Source of the DNA: Meloidogyne chitwoodi
Taxonomy: Eukaryota; Nematoda; Chromadorea; Rhabditida; Meloidogynidae
Assembly: GCA_015183035.1 (NCBI GenBank)
Contig: JACZZP010000010.1
Span: forward strand, 682,001-746,000
Direction of reading: 5' to 3'
Length of the DNA: 64,000 nt
Numbering within the stretch: position 1 is the first letter of the stretch; every line of letters starts with the position of its first letter. Shown here piece after piece: positions 13,031-24,767 of the stretch. Made by a program: the position numbers and the translations under genes. The notes under the pieces were generated by a model that was not told where the DNA came from, did not search any database, and saw only the letters and a program-made list of their open reading frames with translations.

Positions 13031-14377
13031 TTAACCAAACAAATCACGACTTCTAGAAACTTTCAATTTCTTTTGAATTGGCTCATCGTTCATCCTTTCC
13101 TCATCATCCTTCGGCTCTTCCTTCTTTACTTTCTTGAGAATCAAACCATTTTTAAGAAGAAATTCACGGATTTGACGTTCCTTCTTTTCAATGAAATCTA
13201 TGACTGGCAATGGAAGTTCCTACAAAAAATATGATTTATATCTTTACAGGGTGTGTTTATCAAAAAAAGTCTTCTATTAGATCATAACTGTAATATAGGA
13301 GTCTCAGAAATGAGATCAAATAATGTAAAAACTAGTTTTTTGGCTCCTAAAAAACATTAAAGCTAACCGCATGTTCATATGCTGTTGTCCATTCAAAAAA
13401 CTCTGCACCATCAATAGGCGAATTTGAGATGCTCTGAATTCCAACGTCCATATATACATTTGAAACGTGTCGAAGCGTCAGTTTGCGATACAACTAAAAA
13501 TTTTATTTTAAAGAAATCAAAAATTATAAAAACCTTATGCTTAATGACTGAACCTCCTATTGGCTCGGTTACCTCGTATTCATCACTTTCAGTGATTTCA
13601 ACAATTTGTGCAATCTTAAATAAATTAATATCTTTCGGTTTCTTAAACAAAAATACCCCATATTTAACCTGACCAGTAATACGTTCATGTCCAAGTACCA
13701 TACGAACAAAGCACCCTTCAATAAGATCTTCCCCTTCCTTAGACAAAATCAAACGAATTAGTCGTGAACGATTCAAAATAATTTTTGCCAGTTCCCCATA
13801 AGCCTTGATTTCCGAACGTTTAGAGGCTTTACAAAGGGCAGCATGAATTTCATCAGCCCGCTTTTTAATCCAACTAATTGTAGGCAAAGGTTGCTGAAAA
13901 ATAAGATAGCTTCAATAATCTAAGAAAAATAAATACATCTTTGAGTTTAGCATTCTTGTACCAGACATCAAATTCCTCTTGAGTAATTGGATCCACAGCA
14001 GTACTTTCAAGAATTCGCTCAGCTTGATTGTCAACACGAATACGTTTTGCATATTTAGACTTCCCAATAGGAACCTCAAAAAAGAAAAGGTTAAAGCCAA
14101 AGACCTTTATTTTTTCACCTGAGTATCAATAACCCCAATAATACGATAGATTGCATAAAAAGTCACTTTGTCTGTTTTTGTCAACATTCGAACATAACAT
14201 TTTTTGACAATTTCTTCAAAATTCTTTGCCTTCTCCGACAGTCGAATTAGATTTGCACGAGAAAGAACAACCGGATTAAGATCATGAATACAACGAACCT
14301 TAAATTCTAAATTTTATAAGTAGTTTACCCTTAAAATTTACCTCTTCAAATTGGTTGAGACTATTATTGTGACCCAT
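13031..14377 (-). CDS. RTF1-like protein with two tandem Plus3 domains
   Basis: Probable RNA polymerase II elongation factor of the Paf1-complex RTF1 family. The start is at 14377 (MGHNNSLNQFEE) and the stop at 13031-13033. A first Plus3 module begins at VVLSRANLIRLSEKAKNFEE, continues with CYVRMLTKTDKVTFYAIYRI and IGVIDTQ, and ends at PITQEEFDVWYKNAKLKD. A second begins at IILNRSRLIRLILSKEGEDL with IEGCFVRMVLGHERITG and IAQIVEITESDEYEVTEPIG, and ends at IDGAEFFEWTTAYEHA. The tail is Lys/Glu-rich and nuclear-like. Canonical RTF1 has one Plus3 domain. The short introns (51 bp or so) can be read through in frame in places, so exon ends are approximate. Confidence 0.75.
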
Positions 14378-15715
14378 TTATAATTTAAGAAACAATAGAT
14401 ATATTAAGAACTAAAAAACAAATAAAATTTTATAAAAAACAAAAAAAAATTAAGAAACATAAACTTTTATACCTTTTATAAATTTGTCTCTTACTAGGGT
14501 ATATTCAATTTAAAAAATGGAATTATCTAAATTTATATAATGCCAAATTTTAACGCCAAAAAACTGAATTATTTCAAAGGTAGAGCGACACTTCCGGACC
14601 GACATTTCCGGACGCCCACAAAAGCTTACAAAGAAATTAGTTTATTTCCATCTTTAAAGGACCAATTGGTATAATAATTTATTCAACAACTTTGTAGCAT
14701 GGTACTAAATATATATCCAAGTTTTGGACCAGAAGTTTGAGTCCAGAAGCGTTGGTCCGGAAGTGTCGGTCCGGAAATGTCGGCCTGCCATTTCAAATAA
14801 TCTTTTCGAGAAGAGAGTAAATTCTTTAATTTTACCAAATTAATTCCTCAATAACAGTAAGCATTAACAACATAAAAATGTTGAAAGATAATTTTAAGAA
14901 ATTTATTAAAAAAAATTTTTTTGTTTTTGTCATTGTAATGACAAAAGAAATTGGAATTTTTAAAGCTTTTTTAAAGTAAGACAAATTAGATAATGATTTA
15001 AGTGCTATTTATTTTTTAATTTATGTATAAAATGGAAAAAATATATTACTATTAAGATAAATAATCTCCTTTTTTCTTTTTTAAAGTTAAAATTTCTTAT
15101 TATTAATATAAGCAACATTTAATTACTAAATAATATTAATTAATTTATTTTAAAATTTTATTAAAAAAAGAGCTATATTATATTTAATAATTCTATATTA
15201 ATTAAAAATATATAATTGTAATAAAAATATATTGAGCAGATAGAGGTATTTTTAATAATAAATTGTTTACAATTAAATAATATTGAGGGAAATTAATAAT
15301 AGAAATTTAGGTATATTTTTTTAATAAATTTGAATTTGAAAAGCATTAATAAGAAAATAAGAAAAATTATTTTAAAAGACAGTTTATTTAAATATTAATA
15401 AAGTGATTTTTAATACATTTTAGGAAAAAGGTGAAAGAAAACATTGTTAAAAATAAAAATAGTTTTTCTCTCTAATCACTTTATTAATATTTAAATAATT
15501 TAAATTTAATTTTTCAAAAAAATATTAAGAAATCCAACTGGGTGAAGAATTTAGAGGGAAACAAATTGTAATTAATAAAATATTTTTAGAGTAAAAGAAC
15601 ATTTTTTTTAAATCAAAACAAAATTTTCTAAATAAAAAATAGTAAATCTGCCATTTTTTATGGATGTCCAAAGCATTTTAAATTTTTTTGACGAACCTAT
15701 TTTTTAACAAAAATA
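14378..15715. other. AT-rich intergenic DNA with one MITE-like element
   Basis: No gene seen. The only structured part is the inverted-repeat element at 14,568-14,801, listed separately; the rest is poly-A/T-rich spacer. Confidence 0.6.
14568..14801. mobile_element. MITE-like element with inverted ends
   Basis: About 234 bp. The left end runs TTATTTCAAAGG then GACACTTCCGGACCGACATT; the right end, read on the opposite strand, gives ATTATTTGAAATGG and then the same CCGGACCGACA words. The two TCCGG motifs occur at both ends in inverted order. Coding capacity is nil. It looks like a small non-autonomous DNA transposon; no clear target duplication was identified. Confidence 0.65.
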
Positions 15716-18700
15716 TTAAATTAAATTTAAAAAAAATATTCTCACAATGTTGATTAATTGAGCAAAATTTTTGTCAGTAAAATGCTCTGTTTGAGGACTT
15801 TGTACAATTGCCTCTAATGTTTCATCATTTACTGGAATAGCATCTTTCTTTGTTGGCTAAAAGATGAAAGAGAATAATTATTTTTAATAAAATTATTTAA
15901 AAATTAAAAAACTCACAACAACAGAAACAGAATAAATTTTAAAGCCAAGAGCTTCTGCCAATTTAGCTTCTGCACCAGGATCCTTTATTTTTAAATATTT
16001 TATTTAAAAATATTTTAATCATACAGGTCCTTTATTTTGCCATCCATCGGTAAAAACAATCATTATTTTATTTGCAAGTCCAGGTCTGCCTCCTTTATGA
16101 ACGTCAGCTTGTTTTGCACCTTCATGAATGCCTTGACCTTTAAATTAAATATAATTTAATTTAAAGAAAAATAAATTTTAAAATACCTTAAAAAAACTTA
16201 CCAACAGATGTAAGTCCTCCAATATATTGAACATCATGAATTGCCTTAAGTACCTATTAAAATAATATAAAAATATTTTTTTTAATTTATTTATTAAAGA
16301 AATACTTGTTCTCCAGTTTTATGAGACTTTAAATCAAAATGAGTATGAGTCTTTCCTGGACTACTAAAAGTTATTAGAGCAACACGTGTATGCCTGGGAG
16401 AAACATAAAGTTGAGAAACTAATTGTTCTCCCAAACGAATATAATCTTTATAAACAGGCTGTGTAGTTGTTGAAAAATCAAAAACCTTTTTTAATTTAAA
16501 AAAAAAATTAAATTAAAAAAACACTTACAAGAACCAAATCTTGTTCACAACCAGTAAAAGGATTAGTAGTAGTAGTTGTAGTAGTAGTGGTTGTAGTTGT
16601 TGTAGTTGATGTTGTTGTTGTTGTTCTACATTTTTCTTGTGCTTCACGTAATAATTTTCTTGTAACAGCCTCAGCCTGTGTTCTTCCACTTTGCATAATA
16701 ACATGATATTTTTGTCCAGCAATATCTAATAATTCTTGCCTAAATATTTAAATAAAAAATATTTATTTGATTATTTTTCTAAAGTTTTTTAAATCAAATA
16801 AAAAGAAAATTGAATTAGAAAAGATATTTTTTATTTGTTCCATTTTTCTCAATTTATCTTAATTAATTTTTTTAAATTTTGAGTCATATATAATCTTTTC
16901 TTTTTAGATAAAAATAAAAATAATTTAATTTTAAATAAAATAATGGCTCTACCTTAGGACATGCGTCCCATCAGAGTTTATGCGTCCCAAGATTAGTATA
17001 TGCGTCCCATCAATAAAAATTAGGCAAGACTACACCTTTAATTTGTATCCAGGAATTTCATAAGGCGAACCTTCTCAAAATTTTTATTAGGTAAATCAGT
17101 ATATGGAAGCCCTTCTATCTCTATTAAAGAACACACCACTCTATCAGAATCTTCTCAAGCTCCTCTTCCTTTATTAGAACCCTTTCTCTCTATTATAACC
17201 CCCTCCCTCTATTATTCAGACTCAAATATTGTTTTTGGGACGCATATACTTTCATGGGACGGATAAACTCTGATGGGACGCATATACATTGATGGGACGC
17301 ATGTCCTAAGGTAGAGCCAAAATAAATATAAATATTGGATTTATTTCTCTCGTATTAAATAAATAAATTTTAAAAATTAATTAGACTCTAATGTCTAATT
17401 AATATTTAAGTCAGAAGAAAACATTTTGTGGGTAATCTATTTAAACTTTTTACTTCTTTTTTTTTACACAAAATTATTTTCATTGAATTAATTAAAAAAT
17501 AAAAACTAATTTATCTTAATAATTTAATTAGAAATTTAATTTTGATTTTTTATTTCCTCTTAAAATTAAAAATAATTAATGGACTTTAAAATTCCAAAGA
17601 AAACAGTAAAAATTAAAAGTGGCTCATTATTACGAAAAATAAAAATAATTTTTTATGTTGTAAAAATATTATTATTATTAAATTAAAAAAAAAAAGAATG
17701 TGTGAAAATAGAAAAATAATTATTATTTTTATTTTTAAATAAATAGGAATATATTGAGAAAATTAAAAAATAAAGTAAACCCTTTTTCCAATAAATAATT
17801 ATTTTTTCAAATAAATAAATAAAAATAACTCACTTATTTGCCAAATGTGGATCACCCGTTGCTAAATTAGTTTTAATTTTTTAATAAAAAATTAATTAAA
17901 AAATGTCTCTTTACCTGCAGCAAATACCCAAGTATTTGGAATTCGTTGTAATTGTTGTGAAGGTTCTTTTGGGTCAACAGCACTTCTACCATCTGTTACA
18001 ACCATAATAAGTCTTGAAAAATAAAATTAATATATTTTTTTAAAATTATTAAAAAATACGAAGGAATAGTTTTATTTCTTGTTTCCATTAATTTTAAAGA
18101 AAGTTTCATTGCTTCATAAGTATTTGTTGTTCCCCCAATTGCTCTAATTTCTTTTACTATTTTTTTAAATTCCTTAAATTAATAAAATATATATTTTAAT
18201 TTATTTTAATTATATTTTTATTACTTCATTATTTTTTGCAAAATTCCATGGATAAATTTCTCTTCTGTAATGATTGCCTGAGTAAGTAATCATTGAAACC
18301 TAATAAATAAATAAATAATTTAAAATAAATACTTTTAATATTAAAATTCCCAAAATATTTTAGACAAATAATTTAATAAATTTAAATAAAAAAACAAACA
18401 CTATGTGCATGTGGCCCAATATTTAATTCTTCTGAAGCAGCCAATACAAAATCTCTACTTCTATTAAATCCACCAAGAACAGAGTCTGACCGATCCAAAA
18501 TAATCATAACATTTAAATAACAGCTAACAGGAAAGATTGTATCTCCTCTGGGTAATTGTGGTGGACCTTGTTGGGCATTTACTTTTGTTGTTAAAATATT
18601 AAAAATAATTAAAAAGAAAATAATATTGAAGAGAAATGATAAAACCACCTTTTTTAAAAAAAGAAATATTTAAATAATTATTTAAATAATTATTAATTAA

Positions 18701-18795
18701 TTAAATAAATTATTTTTTAATAAAATTATTTAATTTAAAATTAAATTATTTAAAAATTTAATTAAAATATATTTTAAAAAACTAACAGATTTCAT
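15716..18795 (-). CDS. Secreted protein with two von Willebrand factor A domains and a poly-threonine linker
   Basis: The start exon is at 18795 (ATG AAA TCT, then an intron of about 135 bp), giving a hydrophobic signal peptide (SFLFNIIFFLIIFNILTT). VWA domain 1 starts at LNVMIILDRSDSVLGGFNRS (a MIDAS-like DxSxS pattern with R inserted: DRSDS), with GGTTNTYEA and LIMVVTDGRS. A linker of about 20 threonines (16,560-16,630) follows. VWA domain 2 starts at EQDLVLVFDFSTT, with GGLTSVGQGIHEG and KIMIVFTDGW. Extracellular location and adhesion or matrix role are inferred. The 3' end is uncertain: the unspliced frame stops at 15,716-15,718, but a GTGAG donor just before it could lead to another exon. 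A MITE lies in one intron. Confidence 0.8.
16945..17318. mobile_element. MITE inside a VWA-gene intron
   Basis: 374 bp, bounded by GGCTCTACCTTAGGACATGC at the left and its exact reverse complement at the right. Inside, the word TGCGTCCCA is repeated three times at the left end and mirrored at the right. The flanks are AAAATAAT / AAAATAAAT, so a target duplication cannot be fixed. No coding capacity. Confidence 0.8.
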
Positions 18796-20667
18796 GTTGT
18801 TCTTGTCTGTATTAATTAATATACATTTAATCATTGTTATTATCAAAAAGGAAAACAAAACAATTTGTTAAATCAAAAAATATGTTGTTTCACCTACTTT
18901 TTTTCTTCCAAAAATTTTTTGTTAATTAATAAAATATTAAAACAAATAAATAATATACTATGCTTAATAATAATTGTATAATAGAGAATTAAAAAAAAAG
19001 AAACTATAAAATAAAAATTTAGGTCGGAACGGGGGTAATAATATTGGCCTTTTAATAAAAAGAAGAAAATAATAATATTATTTATTTTATTTATTTGATT
19101 GGCGCCAGTCAATCGGGTCGAATCATCGAGACCAACTAAAACAATCACACTTATTAGTTAGTGTGTGTAATTGAAAAAGAGCCTCAAGCAATTGAGGAAA
19201 AAATTAAAAAGGAACCGCTATTAAATAAATAAATAAATAAATAAAATGCGCAAGAAAAATATTAAAGAAAAAAGAATAAATGGCCAGGTTTTTTAATGTT
19301 TAAAAAAAAAGAAGTAATAAGTAATTCCCGTTTTTTAGCTTATTGACAGTTATAGAAAAATAAAATTATTTAAATATTTAGAGAAGGCCAATAAATTTAA
19401 AAAAAGTTTAAAAATATCAAAAAAAGTCTTTATATTTTGCGTAAATAAAAATATTATTTTTGACACGAAATAACTAAAAATGTGATAAAAAAGAAAATAA
19501 AAAAAATAAAAAAAATAAAAGATGAAGGTTAAGGTAAGAAATAATTGGTATATTTAAAATAAATTTGAGAGAAAAAGAAAGAAAAAATAAAAAAATATAT
19601 TTTAGGGAAAATGAACGGTGTTTTTTTTTAATTGTTTTTGTTTTTAATAAGTAAAACAAAAAATAAATAATAAAAAGCAGTGTTTTAAAGCGAAGACAAT
19701 GAAAAATAAGGGTGGTCGACCCTCAATTAAATTTATTTATTTTTTATTTAATGTAAAAATATTTTTTTTTCCTTACAAAGACTATTAAAGAATAGGTAAT
19801 AATAATTAACTATTTTTTAATTAAAAGAATTTTTATTTATTTAATTAAATATTATATAATTAATTAAAATAAATATCTCTTCTACTTTAATAATTTTATT
19901 ATTTTTTAATTTTCTTTTATTTATTTTTAATTTTATTTAAAAAAATTAATTAAAAATAAAATACTTTTAAACAAGAAAAATTAAAAAAATATGTGAAAAT
20001 ATGGTTAAATTATTTTCTTTTATTTATCAACTATTTTAAGATTATTAAATTGAAAATTGGGCGGAATATTTTAATAAATAGATCAATTTTCAAATTAAAA
20101 AAGTTTAAAAAAATTTAAATTATTTAATGAACACATGATATTATTATTTTATTTGGAATTTAATTATTTTTTAATTTTATTATGAAATTAAAAAATAAAA
20201 TTAAAAAACAACACCCTTTTGATCTAAAAAAAGACATTTCTTTTTTTTAATTTTTTTAAATTTTATTTATTTGAGGAAGTTAATATTTAAGTGAATAAAT
20301 AGATCGCCCTTTTAGAGAAATTAAAATAAAAAAAATAAAATAATAATAGAATTCAACCTTGAAAATATTAAATAAATGACCATGAGAAGAAGAATACCTA
20401 TAAATATTTATTTATTTTCATTAAAAAATTGTTTTTTTTTCCAGAAGAAATATTTATTTATTTTTATCAGTTCTTTTAAATCTTTTTATTATTTTTTAAA
20501 ATATTTTTATTTATTTTTTAAATTAATTAATTAAAATAAAATTTTTAAGAGGTAACTGATCTACATATTAATACTATCTATTGGTGTTAAGCCATATTTC
20601 TAAAATTATTTTTTGATTTTTATAAATTTTTAAAAAAAGTTTTACAATTTTTTAAAAATTATTAAAG
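18796..20667. other. Long AT-rich gene-poor stretch
   Basis: Nearly 1.9 kb of A/T runs and simple repeats. Open frames are low complexity. An interval at 20,430-20,545 is repeated at 47,303-48,060 (see findings). I see no gene before the patched-related exon. Confidence 0.6.
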
Positions 20668-21120
20668 GCTTTGCATGTCATTGGTTTGCTCTTTGTTTAT
20701 GTCCAATGTGTTTACTGTAGCAATTGCACAATTTGTATTGTTTCTATTTGTTTGGGAGCTTTTGGATTATTAGTTTTATGGGGAATTGATTTAGATCCTA
20801 TTTCGATGGCCACAACAATGTAAATCAATTAATTAATTAAATTATTTTGTTTAATAATTTTAAAAAAAGAATGTCAATTGGTTTTTCTGTTGATTTTCCC
20901 GCACATGTCACTTATCATTATTACCGATGTTCTAAATTTGACGATGGTCGAATGTTAAGTCCTGAACAACGAGGTAATATATTAATTAATTAATTTATAA
21001 AATTAATTTTCAATTTTTTTAAATTTTTTATAGTCATGCAGCATTATTAGCTATAGGATTTCCTCTTTTACAATGTGGAATGAGTACAATTCTGTTTGTA
21101 CTTGTTACAATAATAGAGGT
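20668..21120 (+). pseudogene. Patched-related (PTR) sterol-sensing-domain fragment
   Basis: Three short exon-like pieces encode the end of a sterol-sensing domain: GAFGLLVLWGIDLDPISMAT, then MSIGFSVDFPAHVTYHYYR, then ALLAIGFPLLQCGMSTILFV. This order is typical of nematode patched-related proteins. Nothing upstream (to 18.8 kb) or downstream continues the gene: at about 21,101 the sequence runs into the opposite-strand DENND4 copy. The junction between the second and third pieces does not keep an obvious frame with GT-AG splicing, so this is probably a dead fragment left by rearrangement. Confidence 0.7.
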
Positions 21121-22499
21121 AATTTTCATGAGTTATTGCAGCAACAATTTCATCTTCTCCTATAACTTCTTTTTCATCAATAGATTTTGAGCTTATTGAA
21201 GATGAAGTTTCAGAGGATTTAGGGACTTTTCTATAGCTTCCATCTCCTAAATCCAAACTTTCCAATTGTTCTTTGCTCAAAGTATCAGTATATGGCTCGT
21301 AAAATGTTACAGAAGCGCCATAATATTTTGTATAGGCCTTAAAGAAAAATTAGAGATTTGGAAAATCTTAAAATATATTATTACCTCGTCAGTAAAAACA
21401 CAAGTACTAAATGTTCGAGAACTAGAATTCTTTTCAGCGCCAACACAACGTTCAGGCCAAGCCTCAATTGAAGCTCCCATTGGAAGGAAAAATTTTGGAA
21501 CATTTTGTACAAGAATTGAGTCGTCATCATTTTTAAGTCGTGGAAAACAATCAAGAACACTTGCTCTATAAGCTAACCGTTTACAAATCATCTGGGACTT
21601 TTTATAACAAATGAATACTTCTGAACCAAGCATACTCTGAAAAAATGATCAAGTAAAAATAAACAAAATTATTAGATTGAAATGAGTGGCAATTTTTTGC
21701 CAAACGCTAAATTTTTCTTAAATTTTTAAAACTAACTCTATTTAGATTTTTTTGAATTTTGTAGTAAGTGTGAGGAGGCTGCTCCTTTTTGTTTTCTAAA
21801 ATAACACATATATCTGTGATGACAAGTTGATGTGGAGTAGCATCTGGTTGAGCACGTCTAATTGTAAAGTAAAGGCTTTGAGAATTACTATTGCTAATAT
21901 TCGCTGAGAGGCCATAAGGGGTTTTATCGATTACAATTGCGTCCTAAAATTGAAAATTCAATCGATAAAGAAAATATAATCTAAAACGAATCCAAGGACA
22001 GCCAGAAAATTTAAAAAAATTGACTTAATAATTAGTAAACTCAACATACACTCATTGGTTTTTCGCCTCTGCTTTCGTCAAGAATTCCAAGGTCAATAAG
22101 AGGAGGTTTATTATAACCCCGTTTGAAACAAACAAAGCATGCGGAAGAACGAAGAGAACCGTGATTTAAATCAGCCGGATAGCCAGAAGGTGTTGTTTCT
22201 ATCCTTTCGTAGTCAACAGGCGTCTAAAATCAAAATAACCTTAAATCTTTGGAATTGACATTAGAAGTATAAAAATAATTTCAAAATCATTCTAATTGTA
22301 AAAAACAAACTGTCTCGCCAGCACTTGAAATTATAACACAAATATCAGTTATCGGAGCCTTCGCTTCCCAATTATTTAATTTTCCATCTGAAGACTGTGC
22401 TGGAAATTCATCAGATTGTTTTTTGTCATTTAACCCTGCTACGATAAAATACTCGAATAAAAGCCGTTCACGTTCTTCTTGTATAATTCCATCGCTCAT
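21101..22499 (-). pseudogene. Truncated second copy of DENND4 (exons 1-5 only)
   Basis: Near-identical, introns included, to the 5' part of the complete gene at 56,625-58,023, but on the opposite strand. The start codon is at 22,499 ([18 protein letters not shown]). Open frames are intact up to [10 protein letters not shown], where homology ends abruptly at 21,101 and patched-related sequence begins. One visible coding difference is Q in place of K in the DKKQSDEF stretch. It lacks the core DENN, dDENN and C-terminal parts, so Rab exchange activity is not expected. It might still be transcribed because its promoter region was copied too. Confidence 0.88.
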
Positions 22500-22742
22500 T
22501 TTAATAATTACAAAAACAAATCTAAATAAAATAAAACATAAATAAAAAACCAATGAACAGCACAGTCCGGACTATTGAAATATTACAGATAATTATTACG
22601 CTGAATATTACTTATTGTTAGTGTGGCGCAGGAATCGGCAAATTAAGCATATTAATTCTCGCTTATGACAATTTTGTCCATAGTCTAATCTATGACCATT
22701 TTTCAATAAATATAAGATAGCTTTCTGTCCAAAACTTAAAGG
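21101..22742 (-). repeat. Left arm of an inverted segmental duplication (copy of about 56,395-58,023)
   Basis: Reverse-complement copy of the DENND4 5' region. Position 21,101 pairs with 58,023 and about 22,742 with about 56,395. High identity through exons and introns suggests a recent event. It diverges more near the 22,600-22,742 end. Confidence 0.85.
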
Positions 22743-23113
22743 TTCCATGTTTAATTGAATCTTTAGACTTTTGGCCCTCAAACAACGCCAACTTAATGAA
22801 AACAACTAGAAGAATTCAAACCTTTGATGTATTCAATAAATTTTACTCTTACTTTTTACAAGCAAATGAAGTTGGAGATGAAAAAACATTGGAGACATAT
22901 CTTGATGACTTTTAATTTTTTTATGTTAAAATTATCGAGGAAGGGGAAATTTCTTTAGACAATCTTTGAACTTGTTTTGAATATTTTCTAGTTTCTATTT
23001 AAAGCAATATTTTATCAAAATTAAAAAATAATTTAAAATCAATAATTTAAGTTAAAAATAATTTAAAATTAAACAAAATATAAATTTGTGTCTACACTTT
23101 ATAACAATTGTAT
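22743..23113. other. Junction DNA left of the macro-domain gene
   Basis: Unique DNA starting where the duplicated arm ends. A 39-codon plus-strand frame beginning near 22,796 (MKTTRRIQTFDVFNKFYSYF) was seen; no family recognised. No other feature. Confidence 0.4.
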
Positions 23114-23626
23114 TTATTTCTCAATAATTTCAGGGATTTTCCTCTTATAAATTTCTTCATCTTGCTCATTAAACACGCAGAATATGACCTTGTCAATCGT
23201 CGAATCCTCATTTTCATTGAACCAAGTCTTCTAAAAATTTTAATTGAATTTATTAAAAAAGTATTTGAAAAATTTACAATATATTTCAATGCAATTTGGC
23301 AGGCTTCTTCTTTAGGAAATTTGTGAGTACCAGTAGAAATGCAAGGAAATGCCTAAACTAATTTTAATTATTAAAAAAGAATAAATTCATACAATGCTTC
23401 TTAATCCATTTTCTTGCGTTAAATCCATTGCATTCTTATAACACTTTCTTAGAAATTGCATGTCCAAATCACTAACTTCCCCAGAAAAAATTGGTCCAGG
23501 TCCAACCGTATGAATAATCGCTGAAAATTTGTTGGAAAAATTCAAAATTTCTATTATAAACCTTTCACTTTAATATTGTATGCCTTAGTCATTTTGGCTT
23601 CACCAATTTTGCAACCATTCAGTTGT
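23114..23626 (-). pseudogene. Macro-domain (MACROD-like) gene, 3' part, cut off by the Polinton
   Basis: C-terminal half of an ADP-ribose-binding macro domain. The visible blocks, in gene order, are CKIGEAKMTKAYNIK, AIIHTVGPGPIFSGEVSDLD, AFPCISTGTHKFPKEEA and VIFCVFNEQDEEIY, with the stop at 23,114-23,116 (IPEIIEK end). IHTVGP and the S/TG loop contact the ligand in known macro domains. The exon is interrupted at the 6-bp AGTTGT duplication (23,621-23,626). The 5' part resumes at 43,633, about 20 kb away, on the same strand. A full product would need excision or splicing of the element. Confidence 0.88.
23621..23626. repeat. Left target-site duplication of the Polinton (AGTTGT)
   Basis: The same six bases stand at 43,633-43,638, directly outside both element ends. 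Six bp is the size typical of Polinton/Maverick integration. Confidence 0.95.
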
Positions 23627-24430
23627 AGTAGTAACCCCCACCACTTTGTAACACCAAATTCGGACATTTCGCCAGTGGACACTTCGTCACAAGAGGAAAA
23701 TCAAAACCTTTGGGGTGGTTTTCGGTAAAAATCAAAGGAAAGTCAAGACCTAATGGGTGATTTTAGAGGGAAATCAAGACCTATTGGATGATTTTGATTG
23801 ACAGGTACATGTGTTTACATGTACCTGTCACTGGTTGATTGATTACCCTGCTTTGTAAATCCATTTTGTAACAGTGTAACAAAATGGAGGTGGTGAAAAT
23901 CAAAGAGAAGCCTAAACCCTGTGAATGATTTTGATTGACAGATACCTGTCACAAATGATTGATTGACAAGTGATACTCCAAATTGGCGAAATACCCAAAA
24001 TCAGTGAGACAAAGTGATGCCTTTAGAAATCAAAGGAGACCAAAATTCTCTGTATTTAACCCTTCCCCTACAACAATAATTGATCTTTTGGGTTCCGGTT
24101 ATTTTTTGCGGATTCCAGCTATTTTTTAAAATTATTTTTCGCGTGCGAATGATCCAGGAATAATACAGTATACATTTAAATAAATAAATTAAAAATTAAA
24201 TTATAAATTAAAAATAAATTATTATTAAAGATAGGGGAGGAAAGGGCGGAGATAAAAAAGGTCGAAAATCGTTAAAAATAAAAAAATGATTTTTTGATCT
24301 TGGGAGGGATAAAAAAATAAGCTTGACCACGCCCCTTTTTGGATTATACCAGCATTCCTTATATTATTACCATGGTCAAAATGTCAAACTTACAAAACGT
24401 CAAAAGTCAAAATGCCAAATGTTCAAATGG
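23627..24430. repeat. Left terminal inverted repeat of the Polinton
   Basis: About 0.8 kb matching the reverse complement of the right end. It contains a 13-bp-arm perfect palindrome at 23,799-23,830 (TGACAGGTACATG, 6-base loop) and a second shorter hairpin (CCATTTTGT/ACAAAATGG at about 23,862-23,888). The inner limit is approximate because short internal repeats continue to about 24,550. Confidence 0.85.
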
Positions 24431-24688
24431 TCAAATTTAATTATTAAAGATAAAAGGGAGGAGATAAAAAAGGGGAAAATCGTTAAAAATAAAAAAATGA
24501 TTTTTCGATCTTGGGAGGGATAAGAAAATAAGCTTGGCCACGCCCCTTTTGTTTTATATACATTTTTTATAATACTATAATGCTGATCTTTTGGATTCCC
24601 TGTTGGGGATCTTCTGGGTGTGCTATAATTTAACGTATTCTAGAACGGTTGACCTTGAACATAACAATAAATTACTCGAAAGCAGGAG

Positions 24689-24695
24689 TATAAAA
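24689..24695 (+). promoter_or_regulatory. TATA box of the polymerase gene
   Basis: TATAAAA preceded by GAG/AG, 73 bp before the ATG at 24,768. It lies inside the longer open frame that starts at 24,591, which argues that 24,768 is the real start. Confidence 0.6.
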
Positions 24696-24767
24696 ACCGA
24701 GGTTTTTGTCATTCTTCATCATTCTTCCTTCTCAATTAAAAACTTAAAAACTCAATTAAATTTAAAA

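Noticed and set aside
18894..19148. 84-codon minus-strand frame with a short Asp/Arg-rich start
   Set aside because: Rapidly becomes poly-Ile/Leu; no family or splice support.
19621..20560. Numerous short ATTT/TAAA tandem patterns
   Set aside because: General AT-rich low complexity; no consistent repeat unit.
24591..24767. Earlier in-frame start for the polymerase gene
   Set aside because: The TATA box at 24,689 lies downstream of it, and the paralogue at 29,073 aligns from the ATG at 24,768 only.
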